A program made the position numbers and the translations under genes. The notes under the pieces were generated by a model. It was not told the DNA's origin. It was given only the letters and a program-made list of their open reading frames with translations, and did not search any database. This document shows, in pieces, positions 7,650-16,609 of a stretch of DNA of 64,000 bases (positions are counted from its first letter, which is position 1; the number at the start of each line of letters is the position of its first letter). Location of the stretch: the NCBI RefSeq assembly GCF_001012825.1, contig NZ_LCZJ02000016.1, forward strand, positions 147,540-211,539, read 5' to 3'. Source of the stretch: Paenibacillus etheri. Its GTDB lineage: Bacteria; Bacillota; Bacilli; Paenibacillales; Paenibacillaceae.

Positions 7650-9701
7650 ATGACACTGTCATTAAATCAAATTGAAGTAAAAAATATAACTGGCGTGAGT
7701 GCTCAAAAGCAAAGTGAGCTTCACGCCTTTGGCGTCTTTACAGTAAAGGATTTATTAGAATATTATCCGTTCCGTTATGAGGATTATCGACCACGCTCGC
7801 TAAGTGAAACGAAACATGGGGATAAAGTGACTACAGAGGCTAAAGTGATCGGTATCCCTGTGCTGCAGCGATTTGGAGGCAAGTCACGACTTAGTTGTAA
7901 AATGGTTGCAGAGCCTTGGATGTTCACAGCTACATGGTTTAATCGTCATTATGTGAGAGAGCAGCTTACTGTGGGACGAGAAATTGTACTCACAGGTAAA
8001 TGGGATCAGAAGCGAAATCAAATTACGGTGACGGATTATGAATTCCCCGATCGCGGGGAAGGGAAGACAGGAACCCTTCAGCCGGTCTATTCTGTCGGTG
8101 GTAAGATCACGCAGTCTTGGATCCGGAAAAGTATTAATCAGGCACTTCAGCAGTATGAAGATCTAATTCCTGAGATACTACCACACTCTATTATGCGAGA
8201 ATATGATTTTATGCCCCGTAAAAGGGCGATTGCTACCATTCATAGGCCAGAGGATACCCGTGAAGGGCAGCAGGGACGCCGCAGGATGGTGTATGAGGAG
8301 TTGTTCCTGTTCCAGTTGAAGATGCAGGCGTTCCGGGTCCTTAATCGCGGTAGGATGGATGGTGTAGTCCATACCGTAGATAACGCAACCGTGCGTCAGT
8401 TTGTACGCAGCTTACCGTTTGAGCTTACAGATGCTCAGAAACGGGTGGAGCTGGAGATTTTACATGATCTGCGATCACCATATTGCATGAATCGTCTGCT
8501 TCAAGGTGATGTTGGTTCCGGCAAAACGGTGTTAGCGGCCGTGGCGCTTTTTGCTACCGTGCGATCTGGTTTTCAGGGTGCGCTTATGGTGCCCACTGAG
8601 ATTTTAGCGGAGCAGCATATGCGCTCACTTACGAAGATGTTTGAGCCGTTTGGAATTACGGTTGGACTATTGACGGGGAGTGTAACTGGACGGAAACGTA
8701 AAGAATTGTTAGCTTCTCTACAAATGGGGATGCTCGATATCGTTGTAGGAACGCATGCATTGATTCAAGAGGATGTATTTTTCCGTGATCTAGGTCTTGT
8801 AGTTACGGACGAGCAGCATCGGTTTGGTGTAAACCAGCGAGGCGTATTACGGCGTAAAGGATATAATCCGGATGTACTTACGATGACTGCAACGCCTATT
8901 CCACGTACACTCGCGATCTCTGTTTTTGGAGATATGGATGTATCCACGCTATCGGAAAGACCGAAAGGTCGAGTGCCAATAACCAGTTATTGGGTCAAGC
9001 ATGATCTTATGGATCGTGTCCTGAATCTGATTAAACGCGAAATAGAGCTGGGACGCCAGGCTTATCTGATCTGTCCGCTCATTGAAGAATCGGAGAAACT
9101 GGATGTGCAGAATGCCATTGATCTGCATATTCAGATGAGCCAAGCTTTTCCTAATTATAAAGTTGGGCTGTTGCATGGGAAAATGTCTCCTGCTGAAAAA
9201 GATGAAGTGATGCGAGCGTTCTATAACAATGAACTGCAACTCTTAGTGTCCACGACGGTTGTAGAGGTTGGTGTAGACGTTCCTAATGCCACTCTGATGA
9301 TTATTATGGATGCTGACCGGTTCGGATTATCTCAGCTGCACCAGCTGCGCGGGCGGGTTGGTAGAGGCCAGCATGCCTCTTATTGTGTACTGGTAGCTGA
9401 TCCGAAATCTGAAATCGGGCGTGAACGAATGACTGCCATGACCGATACCGATGATGGATTTGAGATTTCACGGAGAGATTTGGAGCTGCGTGGGCCAGGT
9501 GACTTTTTTGGAACCAAGCAGAGTGGATTACCAGAGTTCCGCTTAGCGGATATGACAGCTGACTTTGAAGTGTTAGAGCAGGCGCGTGATGATGTGGCAG
9601 AGCTGCTTAAGGATGAGAAGTTCTGGACGTCACCTGAGTATGCCCCTCTCCGGCATTATTTACAAGGCGAGCAAATTTTCCAAGGGGAATTAATTGACTA
9701 A
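7650..9701 (+). CDS. recG: ATP-dependent DNA helicase RecG
   Basis: Helicase that remodels stalled forks and branch-migrates Holliday junctions; 683 residues, normal length. The N-terminal wedge (OB-fold) is followed by Walker A GDVGSGKT, the motif II sequence DEQHR, the motif III region TMTATPIPRTL and motif VI QLRGRVGRG. The in-frame ATG at 7650 is preferred over the one at 7644, because GAGGG at 7639-7643 directly abuts 7644 but is 6 bases from 7650. It follows the degV-family gene closely and belongs to the same operon. Confidence 0.95.
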   Translation: MTLSLNQIEVKNITGVSAQKQSELHAFGVFTVKDLLEYYPFRYEDYRPRSLSETKHGDKVTTEAKVIGIPVLQRFGGKSRLSCKMVAEPWMFTATWFNRHYVREQLTVGREIVLTGKWDQKRNQITVTDYEFPDRGEGKTGTLQPVYSVGGKITQSWIRKSINQALQQYEDLIPEILPHSIMREYDFMPRKRAIATIHRPEDTREGQQGRRRMVYEELFLFQLKMQAFRVLNRGRMDGVVHTVDNATVRQFVRSLPFELTDAQKRVELEILHDLRSPYCMNRLLQGDVGSGKTVLAAVALFATVRSGFQGALMVPTEILAEQHMRSLTKMFEPFGITVGLLTGSVTGRKRKELLASLQMGMLDIVVGTHALIQEDVFFRDLGLVVTDEQHRFGVNQRGVLRRKGYNPDVLTMTATPIPRTLAISVFGDMDVSTLSERPKGRVPITSYWVKHDLMDRVLNLIKREIELGRQAYLICPLIEESEKLDVQNAIDLHIQMSQAFPNYKVGLLHGKMSPAEKDEVMRAFYNNELQLLVSTTVVEVGVDVPNATLMIIMDADRFGLSQLHQLRGRVGRGQHASYCVLVADPKSEIGRERMTAMTDTDDGFEISRRDLELRGPGDFFGTKQSGLPEFRLADMTADFEVLEQARDDVAELLKDEKFWTSPEYAPLRHYLQGEQIFQGELID

Positions 9702-9767
9702 GTAGGCACATCTAGCACCTAAGCCTCATATACTGTGGAAGATTGGATATGACGGGAGGTGCTACAC

Positions 9768-10055
9768 TTGGGTTATCAACAATTCGGAATTAGCCCTCAG
9801 CTCGTGGAACGCATCAAGCTGAAGATGAAAAACGCGACAGTCAAAGATCGTATTAAAAATATGATTAACGGCGTCTCGAAACAAGAGCTACAGGACACTG
9901 CGGTTGTTCGCAGGCTGGTACGGAATGCGTCAGGTGTACTGAACGAGAAATTGACCGCGACACAGGAAGACCAAATTGTGAAATTTATTATTGCTCAGAA
10001 AATTGATCCGAACAACACCTTTCACCTGATCCGTTTGTGGGGAATGTTCCGTTAG
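9768..10055 (+). CDS. spoVIF: Stage VI sporulation protein F (SpoVIF/YjcC family)
   Basis: A 95-residue protein starting with TTG (MGYQQFGISPQLVERIKLKM); GGGAGG lies 8 bases upstream, which favours it over the GTG at 9759. The pattern of short helices, VKDRIKNMINGVSKQEL and a C-terminal ending LIRLWGMF, recalls SpoVIF of Bacillus, needed for spore coat assembly late in sporulation. The identification rests on recognition of the sequence, not on a search. It follows recG by 66 bases. Confidence 0.8.
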   Translation: MGYQQFGISPQLVERIKLKMKNATVKDRIKNMINGVSKQELQDTAVVRRLVRNASGVLNEKLTATQEDQIVKFIIAQKIDPNNTFHLIRLWGMFR

Positions 10056-10113
10056 GAAAGTAACTAGCGAGTTTACGGTAGATCTGAGGTTGATCCTTAG
10101 CTAGCTAAAGAAA

Positions 10114-10168
10114 TAGAAGCTGTCTTTAAAGTGGTGAATGCTACTTATGGGCAGTTTCTTTTTTTTTT
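10114..10168 (+). terminator. Terminator after spoVIF
   Basis: A long imperfect stem begins AGAAGCTGTC and ends GGCAGTTTCT, followed by about ten T. It probably ends the fakA-degV-recG-spoVIF transcript. Confidence 0.75.
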
Positions 10169-10243
10169 GCTACAAAAGCCCCAAGGCCCCCTAATTAAAC
10201 TAGAGTCTTCCTATCCAAATAAATTAATATAAGAATAAGGGAG

Positions 10244-10615
10244 ATGATTCGGTATGGGTTGAAAGAAGAAACTCGGATGAAGATTGTTCGAGAGGCATTG
10301 GCTGGTATTAAAATTGGAGTTCTTGCTCGTATCTATGATGTTCATCCAGAATCTATACGTCAATGGGTCAGGGATCACCGTGACTCTATTCCACTTGAAG
10401 AAATACCAATGACACTTGGTGAGAAGGAACTCGAAATCGAGATTCTACGAGAATTGCTAAAAAAGAAAGACCCAAATGCAAAAGTAGCGCTTCTCCTATT
10501 ATTGGAGAAGCGCTATTGTTATCAGTGCAGGTTAATCAATCTTCGATTACTAGTAGCTGATTTGAACACAATTTGGCTGTTAGGATCACAATCAAGGACG
10601 ATCGTCCGCAACTGA
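10244..10615 (+). pseudogene. Transposase OrfA remnant (IS3-like helix-turn-helix)
   Basis: The frame begins with a helix-turn-helix of transposase type (REALAGIKIGVLARIYDVHP then ESIRQWVRDH) and continues with a coiled segment GEKELEIEILRELLKKKDPN. These are the two ends of a small IS3-type OrfA, but the linker of roughly 25 residues normally between them seems to be missing. The frame then runs through a hairpin into the 3' end of the opposite YitT gene, so its last 45 codons are probably not meaningful. No OrfB or terminal repeats are near. The ribosome binding site spacing is poor. I read it as a decayed fragment. Confidence 0.55.
10485..10515 (-). terminator. Terminator of the YitT-family gene
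   Basis: TAGCGCTTCTCC and GGAGAAGCGCTA form a perfect 12-bp stem with a 7-base loop. On the minus strand it is followed by ACTTTTGC, which fits termination of the gene ending at 10522. Confidence 0.75.
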
Positions 10616-11379
10616 TGTTCTTCCATTTTGTTGATGAGACAAAACAATGTGCTAAGCTCTCCATTTTGCCCTGAGCCTTCAGCAAGCCCAACTTCTCGGC
10701 TTAGTGAGTTTTCGAGCGCTTCCTGGATATCCATACAACGATTGCTGGTAATCCACGCAGCTCGAGAATCGGATAACCCTCGGAGTGAGAATCTCACACC
10801 TTCGAAGGCCAATAAGTAGGCAATAATGGAGTACATTGCTTGCTCCCAGCCAAATAGGGTGCCTGCAATAAGCAAGATAGCACAGTTCAGTATCATAATG
10901 ACGACTTCCGTTGACTTTGGAGGTCCACCACTCAGAAATGAATATCCTTGGTCACTGGCATGTTTGTTCACACCACCGAATCGGACAGATATCCCGATAC
11001 CGAGCCCTAAACAGATGCCACCTGCCATTGCAGCAGGTAAAGGATCACTAATCACTGCAGGAAAACGGTGGAGAGCAAGAGAAGCAATGGTCAAGCAAGT
11101 TAATCCTGGAACGGTATACAGAGCAAAGCGAAGATTCACTTGCTTTCGAGACATAAATATAAAAGGCAGATTGAACAGAAACAAAAACAATCCAAGCCGC
11201 ATTTCAGTGGTATGAGCGAATAATGCTGATAAACCTGTGATTCCACCAACCACAAGCCCATGTGGTATGAGGAATAATTCTAATCCTACAGCGGCAAGTA
11301 GTGCTCCCGCAATAACGGTGAGAACTCGGAATACCGAATTCTTCCGTAGTTGTTTATGTTGCTTTGTCTTAATTTGCAA
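10522..11379 (-). CDS. YitT-family membrane protein (DUF161 + DUF2179)
   Basis: A 285-residue inner membrane protein of unknown function. Five to six hydrophobic segments occupy about residues 15-195, with the family signatures LIPHGLVVGGITGLS and FGGVNKHASDQGYSFLSGG, followed by a soluble C-terminal DUF2179 domain (about 205-285). The start is TTG with AAAGGAGG upstream on the minus strand. The family is abundant in spore-forming Bacillota. It is transcribed alone. Confidence 0.88.
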   Translation of the reverse strand: MQIKTKQHKQLRKNSVFRVLTVIAGALLAAVGLELFLIPHGLVVGGITGLSALFAHTTEMRLGLFLFLFNLPFIFMSRKQVNLRFALYTVPGLTCLTIASLALHRFPAVISDPLPAAMAGGICLGLGIGISVRFGGVNKHASDQGYSFLSGGPPKSTEVVIMILNCAILLIAGTLFGWEQAMYSIIAYLLAFEGVRFSLRGLSDSRAAWITSNRCMDIQEALENSLSREVGLAEGSGQNGELSTLFCLINKMEEHQLRTIVLDCDPNSQIVFKSATSNRRLINLH

Positions 11380-11662
11380 TACTTTTCCTCCTTTGGCAGG
11401 GGAAACAACTTTATTATGTTCGAATACTACAGCAGCTTTTTTGGATATTTTTACAGCATACCGTTTCTCAAATTGAATACTTTATCTAATATCTTATAAA
11501 TCCATTTCGATTCCTTTGTCAAAAGAGACTGCTGCAGGTGAGTGGATCTACCGTTAGTTTGAAGCTAAAGAAGAAGATAGCCCCGAAGAAATCACGAAAT
11601 AGAATACCAAATTTTCTCAATACGCTTAACAAGTTCGGTTTATGCAAGTATCTCGTTAATAT

Positions 11663-11684
11663 CAATTTATTATCAAATAAATTG
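11663..11684. repeat. AT-rich inverted repeat at the end of the hypothetical gene
   Basis: CAATTTATT and AATAAATTG are perfect 9-base arms around ATCA. There is no T-run, so termination is uncertain. The rest of 11380-11662 shows nothing convincing. Confidence 0.4.
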
Positions 11685-12047
11685 AGTAGGGTGCAAAGCC
11701 ACGAAATGAGAAGTGAATTTTAGCACGTACAGCCGCAGTCGAAGCATAAATTTATAAATTACCGGACGGAATATGATTGAAAGCATAGGGAGTATTGCAG
11801 TTAAAGCAATGGAACGCTGTCCCCACTGTTCATATATTTTGATTGTTCCAATTTGTGGAATCATTTTGGGAACTGTCCGGACTGGAGGTGTAAATTTGCG
11901 TTCATAGTGTTCAATTTCGGGAGATGTATGTTCTTGCTTCGTAGTCGTTAAACTTCCAGACCAAGGGGGTGGAAATGAGGAAATCAGCCCCACAACTAAA
12001 AGTAACCGAAGAAGCCAAGGCAATGACATACGCGCTATATATTGCAC
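11673..12047 (-). CDS. Hypothetical membrane protein
   Basis: A 124-residue frame that I do not recognise. GTG at 12047 is preceded by GGGAGGTG 10 bases upstream on the minus strand, the best support for translation. A hydrophobic N-terminus (about residues 8-25), a polar Thr/Pro-rich middle, and a second hydrophobic stretch near 80-98 followed by basic residues suggest a small membrane protein. Its stop codon lies inside an AT-rich inverted repeat (11663-11684). It sits in a patch with gene remnants and may itself be decaying. Confidence 0.45.
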   Translation of the reverse strand: MQYIARMSLPWLLRLLLVVGLISSFPPPWSGSLTTTKQEHTSPEIEHYERKFTPPVRTVPKMIPQIGTIKIYEQWGQRSIALTAILPMLSIIFRPVIYKFMLRLRLYVLKFTSHFVALHPTQFI

Positions 12048-12302
12048 TAAAATAACACCTCCCAACTGTATATAGTATAAAAAGCATAACATACCTTTTT
12101 GCATGATTCCAAATTATTTTGAGAAAAAGCTTCTTTCAAAGGTGAAGAAAACAAGAAATTGACGAGGATAATTAACGTAATTCGTAGTAAATATATCTTT
12201 TAATATCAAGTTTAAAGTCAGGAGCGATATATTTGAGAAATTCGCGCGATTTTAACGGTTTTGTTCAACGAATTCATTATAATTATCGCAATCAACCAAT
12301 AG

Positions 12303-12416
12303 ACTGAATTCTGCAGTGGATCAGGTGATCCGAGAGCAAGGAATAGTTATTTTGTTATGTTTCAGTTTAATGAAGGCAATCGTTTAGAACTAGAAATAAT
12401 GGATCTTGAAGACTGA
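12303..12416 (+). pseudogene. DUF2500-like gene remnant
   Basis: After a stop at 12300 the frame stays open for 37 codons and reads RNSYFVMFQFNEGNRLELEI before ending at TGA 12414-12416. The spacing Y-F-V-x-F-x-x-x-x-G-x-R-x-E-L is typical of the conserved strand pair of DUF2500 membrane proteins. The N-terminal membrane helix and the C-terminal Gly-rich block are absent, and there is no start codon or ribosome binding site. I read it as the relic of a deleted gene. Nothing else convincing is visible in 12048-12529. Confidence 0.4.
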
Positions 12417-12529
12417 ACAGTTGAATTTCTAAAATTGTACATAACGTTCTAGAATCACTATGCCTTTTTTGGGTAAAACTCATATGAGAGGTTTTACCAG
12501 AATCTCAATCCCGGAAGGAGGCAATGGTC

Positions 12530-15256
12530 TTGAATTCAAATGAACAAAAATTGCAGGAGCAGATTCCATTTCATACACTGAGCGAGGAAGAAGTGCTCAA
12601 AAGGCTGGAAACTCGGAAAGATGGCTTGTCTTCCGGTGAAGCAGCTAAACTTCTGGAGAAGTATGGGAAGAACGTACTTCAAGAAGCGAAGACCAAATCA
12701 CTGCTAGGAAAATTTATAGAGCAATTTAAAAATGTCATGATCTTTATTTTGCTCGTGGCAGCAGTTTTGTCTGGAGTTTTGGGAGAATGGACAGATACAA
12801 TCATTATTTTGCTGGTAGTAGTCCTGAATGCGGTACTTGGCGTTATTCAGGAAAATAAAGCGGAGCAAGCTTTAGATGCCCTAAAAAGTATGTCCTCTCC
12901 GCATGCCAAGGTGCGGCGTGGAGGTCAGGTTTCTGAGATTAAAAGTGAAGACCTCGTACCAGGGGATATCGTATTGCTGGAAGCTGGTAACGTAGTTCCG
13001 GCGGATATTAGGCTGTTAGAAGCTGCTTCTTTGAAAACAGAGGAGGCCGCATTAACCGGAGAATCATTGCCCTCAGAAAAGAAAGTAGGTGTACTTGAGG
13101 GAAGCGATATTGTCATCGGGGATCGCACCAATATGGCTTATATGAGCAGCAATGTGACTTATGGTAGAGCGGTTGGCGTTGTCACAGCTACAGGAATGCA
13201 GACAGAAGTCGGCAGAATCGCCGGGTTTATCTCAGAGGAAGACACGGATGTTACTCCACTGCAAAAGAAATTAGATGAACTTGGAAAATACTTCACCTTT
13301 ATTATTCTAGGTGTTTGTGTGGTCATCTTTGCCGTCGGTATTATGGAGGGTAGAGAGCTGCTGGATATGCTACTCACCTCGATCTCACTTGCGGTAGCAG
13401 CAATACCTGAAGGATTACCAGCGATTGTTACGATTATCCTGGCACTCGGAGTGCAGCGGATGGCTAAAAGAAAAGCGATCATTCGCAAGCTACCCGCTGT
13501 AGAGACGCTTGGAAGCACCGAAATTATATGCTCTGACAAGACAGGTACTTTGACACTGAACAAGATGACTGTCGAAAAAGTGCATGTCAATGGAACTACG
13601 AAAGAAGCTGCTGAAGGACTTGAAGGGACGCCAGGTGGCGAATTATTGCTTCAGGCTATGACTCTTTGTAATGATTCCAGTATTGACGAAGGAAAGTCCC
13701 CTAAGGAATCTGGAGGGAATGAAGGAGCTAAAGACCCGCACACAAAGAGTGGTAAAGCGATTATTGGTGATCCTACGGAAACTGCATTAGTGGACTACGC
13801 GCTCAGTATTGGTACTGATAAAAGGGATTTAGAAAAGAAATTCCCACGTAAAAACGAACTGCCTTTTGACTCCGATCGCAAGCTGATGACGACGATTCAT
13901 GAAGTTGAAAATGGACGTTATCGTGTGTTAACGAAAGGTGCTCCAGATGTACTTTTGTCCAAATGTAGTCATATCTATGTGGATGGAGAAATCGTCCCCT
14001 TTAAAGAGGAACATTCACGACAAATCATGGAAAGTAATACTAAGCTTGCGAACGATGCATTGCGAGTATTGGCATTTGCTTTCAGAGATGAACCGCAGCT
14101 ACCGACCAATATTTCACCGGATACTACGGAGAAAGAGCTGGTATTTATCGGTTTGGTCGGAATGATTGATCCGCCACGTGAGGAAGTACGGGATGCGGTA
14201 GCCATCTGTCGTAAAGCGGGGATAAGACCTGTAATGATTACAGGAGATCATCGAGATACCGCAGCGGCAATAGCTAAAAGACTAGGTATTATCGAAGATG
14301 AAACAGGTGTATTGACAGGCAGTGAGCTGGATAAAATCAGTGAAGAGGAATTTGCTGAGAAAGTCACTGATTATTCGGTTTATGCGCGTGTTTCCCCTGA
14401 ACATAAAGTTAGAATCGTTAAGGCTTGGAGAAAAAAAGGGAAGATTGTTGCCATGACTGGTGACGGAGTGAATGATGCGCCTGCGCTCAAATCATCAGAT
14501 ATCGGCGTGGGAATGGGAATCACAGGAACGGATGTGGCCAAAGGCGTCTCAGACATGGTGCTCGCAGATGATAACTTCACGACCATCGTTGTTGCTGTTG
14601 AAGAAGGTCGGAAGGTTTATAGCAATATCCGTAAAGCAATCCAGTTCCTACTCTCAGCAAATCTTGGGGAAGTACTTACGCTATTCATTGCGACAATGAT
14701 CGGCTGGCGTATTCTCGAGCCGATTCATATCCTGTGGATTAATCTTGTTACCGATACCCTACCGGCACTTGCTCTTGGACTTGAGAAGGCGGGGGATGAT
14801 TTGATGTCGAAGAAACCACGCAAAGCCAGTAGCAGTATCTTTGCTGGTGGTGTGGGAATCGGGATCATCTACCAGGGTATATTAGAGGCGGCGCTTACGC
14901 TATTTGTATACCAGTGGGCACATACGCATTACAATGAGGGAATTGCGGTTACGATGGCATTCGCTACATTAGGATTACTGCAAATTTCTCATGCATTTAA
15001 CGTCAGATCCAATACGAAATCGTTGTTCCAGATTGGCTGGTTCAGCAATCGATATATGCTGTGGGCATCACTGATCTCTACATTAATGTTAGTGCTTGTG
15101 ATCATCATCCCAGGACTAAATGACTGGTTTGGTGTCTCACATTTGAGCGGATTACAATGGGGAATTGTAGTTGCTGCAGCTCTGGCGATAATAGTGATTG
15201 TAGAGTTTGTAAAACTGTTTGTACGTTTAAGCGGTAAGGGTAAGAACTGGGATTAG
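12530..15256 (+). CDS. P-type Ca2+-transporting ATPase (PII type)
   Basis: Membrane pump of about 908 residues that exports or sequesters Ca2+ at the cost of ATP. The order is complete: cation ATPase N-terminal domain, TGES actuator motif (about 178-181), AAIPEGLP in M4, the phosphorylated Asp in DKTGTLT (about 336), KGAPD, MTGDGVNDAPALK hinge, and C-terminal helices with WINLVTDTLPALALG. The M4 PEGL and M6 NLVTD residues fit calcium specificity, as in YloB and SERCA. The TTG at 12530 lies 8 bases after AAGGAGG, while the ATG at 12524 is only 2 bases away, so TTG is preferred. It is transcribed alone. Confidence 0.93.
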   Translation: MNSNEQKLQEQIPFHTLSEEEVLKRLETRKDGLSSGEAAKLLEKYGKNVLQEAKTKSLLGKFIEQFKNVMIFILLVAAVLSGVLGEWTDTIIILLVVVLNAVLGVIQENKAEQALDALKSMSSPHAKVRRGGQVSEIKSEDLVPGDIVLLEAGNVVPADIRLLEAASLKTEEAALTGESLPSEKKVGVLEGSDIVIGDRTNMAYMSSNVTYGRAVGVVTATGMQTEVGRIAGFISEEDTDVTPLQKKLDELGKYFTFIILGVCVVIFAVGIMEGRELLDMLLTSISLAVAAIPEGLPAIVTIILALGVQRMAKRKAIIRKLPAVETLGSTEIICSDKTGTLTLNKMTVEKVHVNGTTKEAAEGLEGTPGGELLLQAMTLCNDSSIDEGKSPKESGGNEGAKDPHTKSGKAIIGDPTETALVDYALSIGTDKRDLEKKFPRKNELPFDSDRKLMTTIHEVENGRYRVLTKGAPDVLLSKCSHIYVDGEIVPFKEEHSRQIMESNTKLANDALRVLAFAFRDEPQLPTNISPDTTEKELVFIGLVGMIDPPREEVRDAVAICRKAGIRPVMITGDHRDTAAAIAKRLGIIEDETGVLTGSELDKISEEEFAEKVTDYSVYARVSPEHKVRIVKAWRKKGKIVAMTGDGVNDAPALKSSDIGVGMGITGTDVAKGVSDMVLADDNFTTIVVAVEEGRKVYSNIRKAIQFLLSANLGEVLTLFIATMIGWRILEPIHILWINLVTDTLPALALGLEKAGDDLMSKKPRKASSSIFAGGVGIGIIYQGILEAALTLFVYQWAHTHYNEGIAVTMAFATLGLLQISHAFNVRSNTKSLFQIGWFSNRYMLWASLISTLMLVLVIIIPGLNDWFGVSHLSGLQWGIVVAAALAIIVIVEFVKLFVRLSGKGKNWD

Positions 15257-15276
15257 AGTTCGCTTTATGGAGCAGA

Positions 15277-15322
15277 AAGAAAGCCTGAACCCTTCAATAG
15301 CGAAGGATTCAGGCTTTCTTCA
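15277..15322. terminator. Bidirectional terminator between the Ca2+ ATPase and NlpC/P60 genes
   Basis: AAGAAAGCCTGAACCCTTC pairs with GAAGGATTCAGGCTTTCTT across a 6-base loop. The two genes converge here and the stem serves both strands. Confidence 0.85.
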
Positions 15323-15349
15323 TATGTGCTTATAAGTCGTAAATGTGGA

Positions 15350-16285
15350 TTACATAATGCGCTGCATGTGCAGAATTACGTTGCTCCAATACCCTGAGTC
15401 GAGCTCACTGATCTGAACACCGGGATCACCCCAAGTGTGTACGAATTTGCCATCCCCAATATATATACCGACATGTCCTGGTATAGCGTCACTTTCAAAG
15501 CGTCCTGGAACGGTGAAGAATATAAGATCTCCCACATCTAGCGCACTGCGTTGTACGCGAGAACCTATATTATCTTGATCCTTGGCTAGCCGCGGTAGGG
15601 TTACTCCGAATGGTTTGAATACATGCCTTGTAAAAGAAGAGCAATCAAATTTCTTGGTCTCTTCATAAGGGCCTGTACCGAATTCATAAGGCACACCTAA
15701 GAATTTTTTGGCATAAGAAACTAATTCCTTTTTGTCTGCTTCAGAAATACTTTGAATGCGAAATGGCTTAGATCCATTCAATGATTTAGCAGATGGAGAT
15801 TTAATAATATTTTCATGGTCGGTCGGTGTGGCAATGTTGATTTCACCGGACTGAGGATTCCAACCTACTTCCGTTTGAAGAAATTTTGATAAAGCCAAAG
15901 GAGTGATATAGATCTGACCTTCTTGTCGTCTCGGTGCCTGCGGCAGTGTGATTTTTTCCCCAAGGGAGAAGACCTGAGTAGAGCCAGGTCGCAACATATA
16001 CATAACATCACTATAACCGATTTTGGTGTATCCACCATGAGTAGCATCATCTTTCATTCGATAGCCAAGTGAAGCAATCGCAGGTTGGAGTGGAATCCAG
16101 TACTTTCCTTGAGCGTCTGTGATGGCGGACTTTTCATAATAACTAGAAGCTTGCATGCCATCAGGAGTTACTGCGTTTACTTTGGGTTTCTGTGATTGTG
16201 AAGAGTAGCCGCATGCGGTACTTGATAAAACGGCAGCGAGCAATACAGTAGCAGTAGTTAGTAATTTTTTGTGGTTATTAGGCAT
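15350..16285 (-). CDS. NlpC/P60 lipoprotein with stalk domain
   Basis: A secreted, lipid-anchored peptidoglycan peptidase of 311 residues. The signal peptide ends in a lipobox (SSTAC). A copper-amine-oxidase-like (stalk) domain occupies about residues 60-170, probably for wall binding. The C-terminal NlpC/P60 domain has the catalytic Cys in KFDCSSFTRHVF, the His in GHVGIYIG and the third residue in VHTWGDPG. The ATG at 16285 is chosen because GGAG lies 8 bases upstream and the signal peptide begins there; upstream codons would add a non-secretory leader. It probably cuts stem-peptide bonds between D-Glu and the diamino acid. Confidence 0.9.
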   Translation of the reverse strand: MPNNHKKLLTTATVLLAAVLSSTACGYSSQSQKPKVNAVTPDGMQASSYYEKSAITDAQGKYWIPLQPAIASLGYRMKDDATHGGYTKIGYSDVMYMLRPGSTQVFSLGEKITLPQAPRRQEGQIYITPLALSKFLQTEVGWNPQSGEINIATPTDHENIIKSPSAKSLNGSKPFRIQSISEADKKELVSYAKKFLGVPYEFGTGPYEETKKFDCSSFTRHVFKPFGVTLPRLAKDQDNIGSRVQRSALDVGDLIFFTVPGRFESDAIPGHVGIYIGDGKFVHTWGDPGVQISELDSGYWSNVILHMQRIM

Positions 16286-16445
16286 ATGACACGCTCCATG
16301 TTCAAACTGTAGTTTAAGTTTGTGCAGGGGGCTTTTTTTTATGTAATGCAGACCAAGGCAATCACTGTAAGACATAACCAAGTCCTTCCTATATTGGTGA
16401 GTTATGCGCTATGAAATTTGTAATCTATGGAAGTTGGATAAGTGA

Positions 16446-16474
16446 TTGACGGATAAACAACCTCCATATAATAT
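16446..16474 (+). promoter_or_regulatory. Probable sigma-A promoter of the trpX-like operon
   Basis: TTGACG at 16446-16451 is followed by TATAATAT. TAATAT at 16469 gives a 17-base spacer and TATAAT at 16467 a 15-base spacer. It lies about 140 bases upstream of the substrate-binding protein, leaving a leader that contains a 16-bp palindrome. Confidence 0.55.
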
Positions 16475-16530
16475 AGGTTTAATAGATTTCCATCATTATT
16501 GTGAGGTACGTGTAAGCTTATGCTTTAATG

Positions 16531-16546
16531 CTTTTATCGATAAAAG
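16531..16546. promoter_or_regulatory. Perfect 16-bp palindrome in the operon leader
   Basis: CTTTTATCGATAAAAG is perfectly self-complementary. It lies downstream of the probable promoter and upstream of the trpX-like gene, which fits a repressor operator. No regulator is known for it. Confidence 0.45.
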
Positions 16547-16609
16547 TGATAATGCTGAGTCGCTCACTTTGATGCACGCGTTAATAATCTAATGAAATGG
16601 GGTACTTTG

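Noticed and set aside
10826-11215. 129-codon plus-strand frame
   Set aside because: It is antisense to the YitT-family gene, which has family motifs and a strong ribosome binding site.
11538-11723. 61-codon basic frame on the plus strand
   Set aside because: No ribosome binding site and it overlaps the end of the minus-strand hypothetical gene; composition looks like AT-rich non-coding DNA.
13159-13590. 143-codon minus-strand frame
   Set aside because: It is the shadow of the P-type ATPase gene and is rich in Ser/Ile/Val without motifs.
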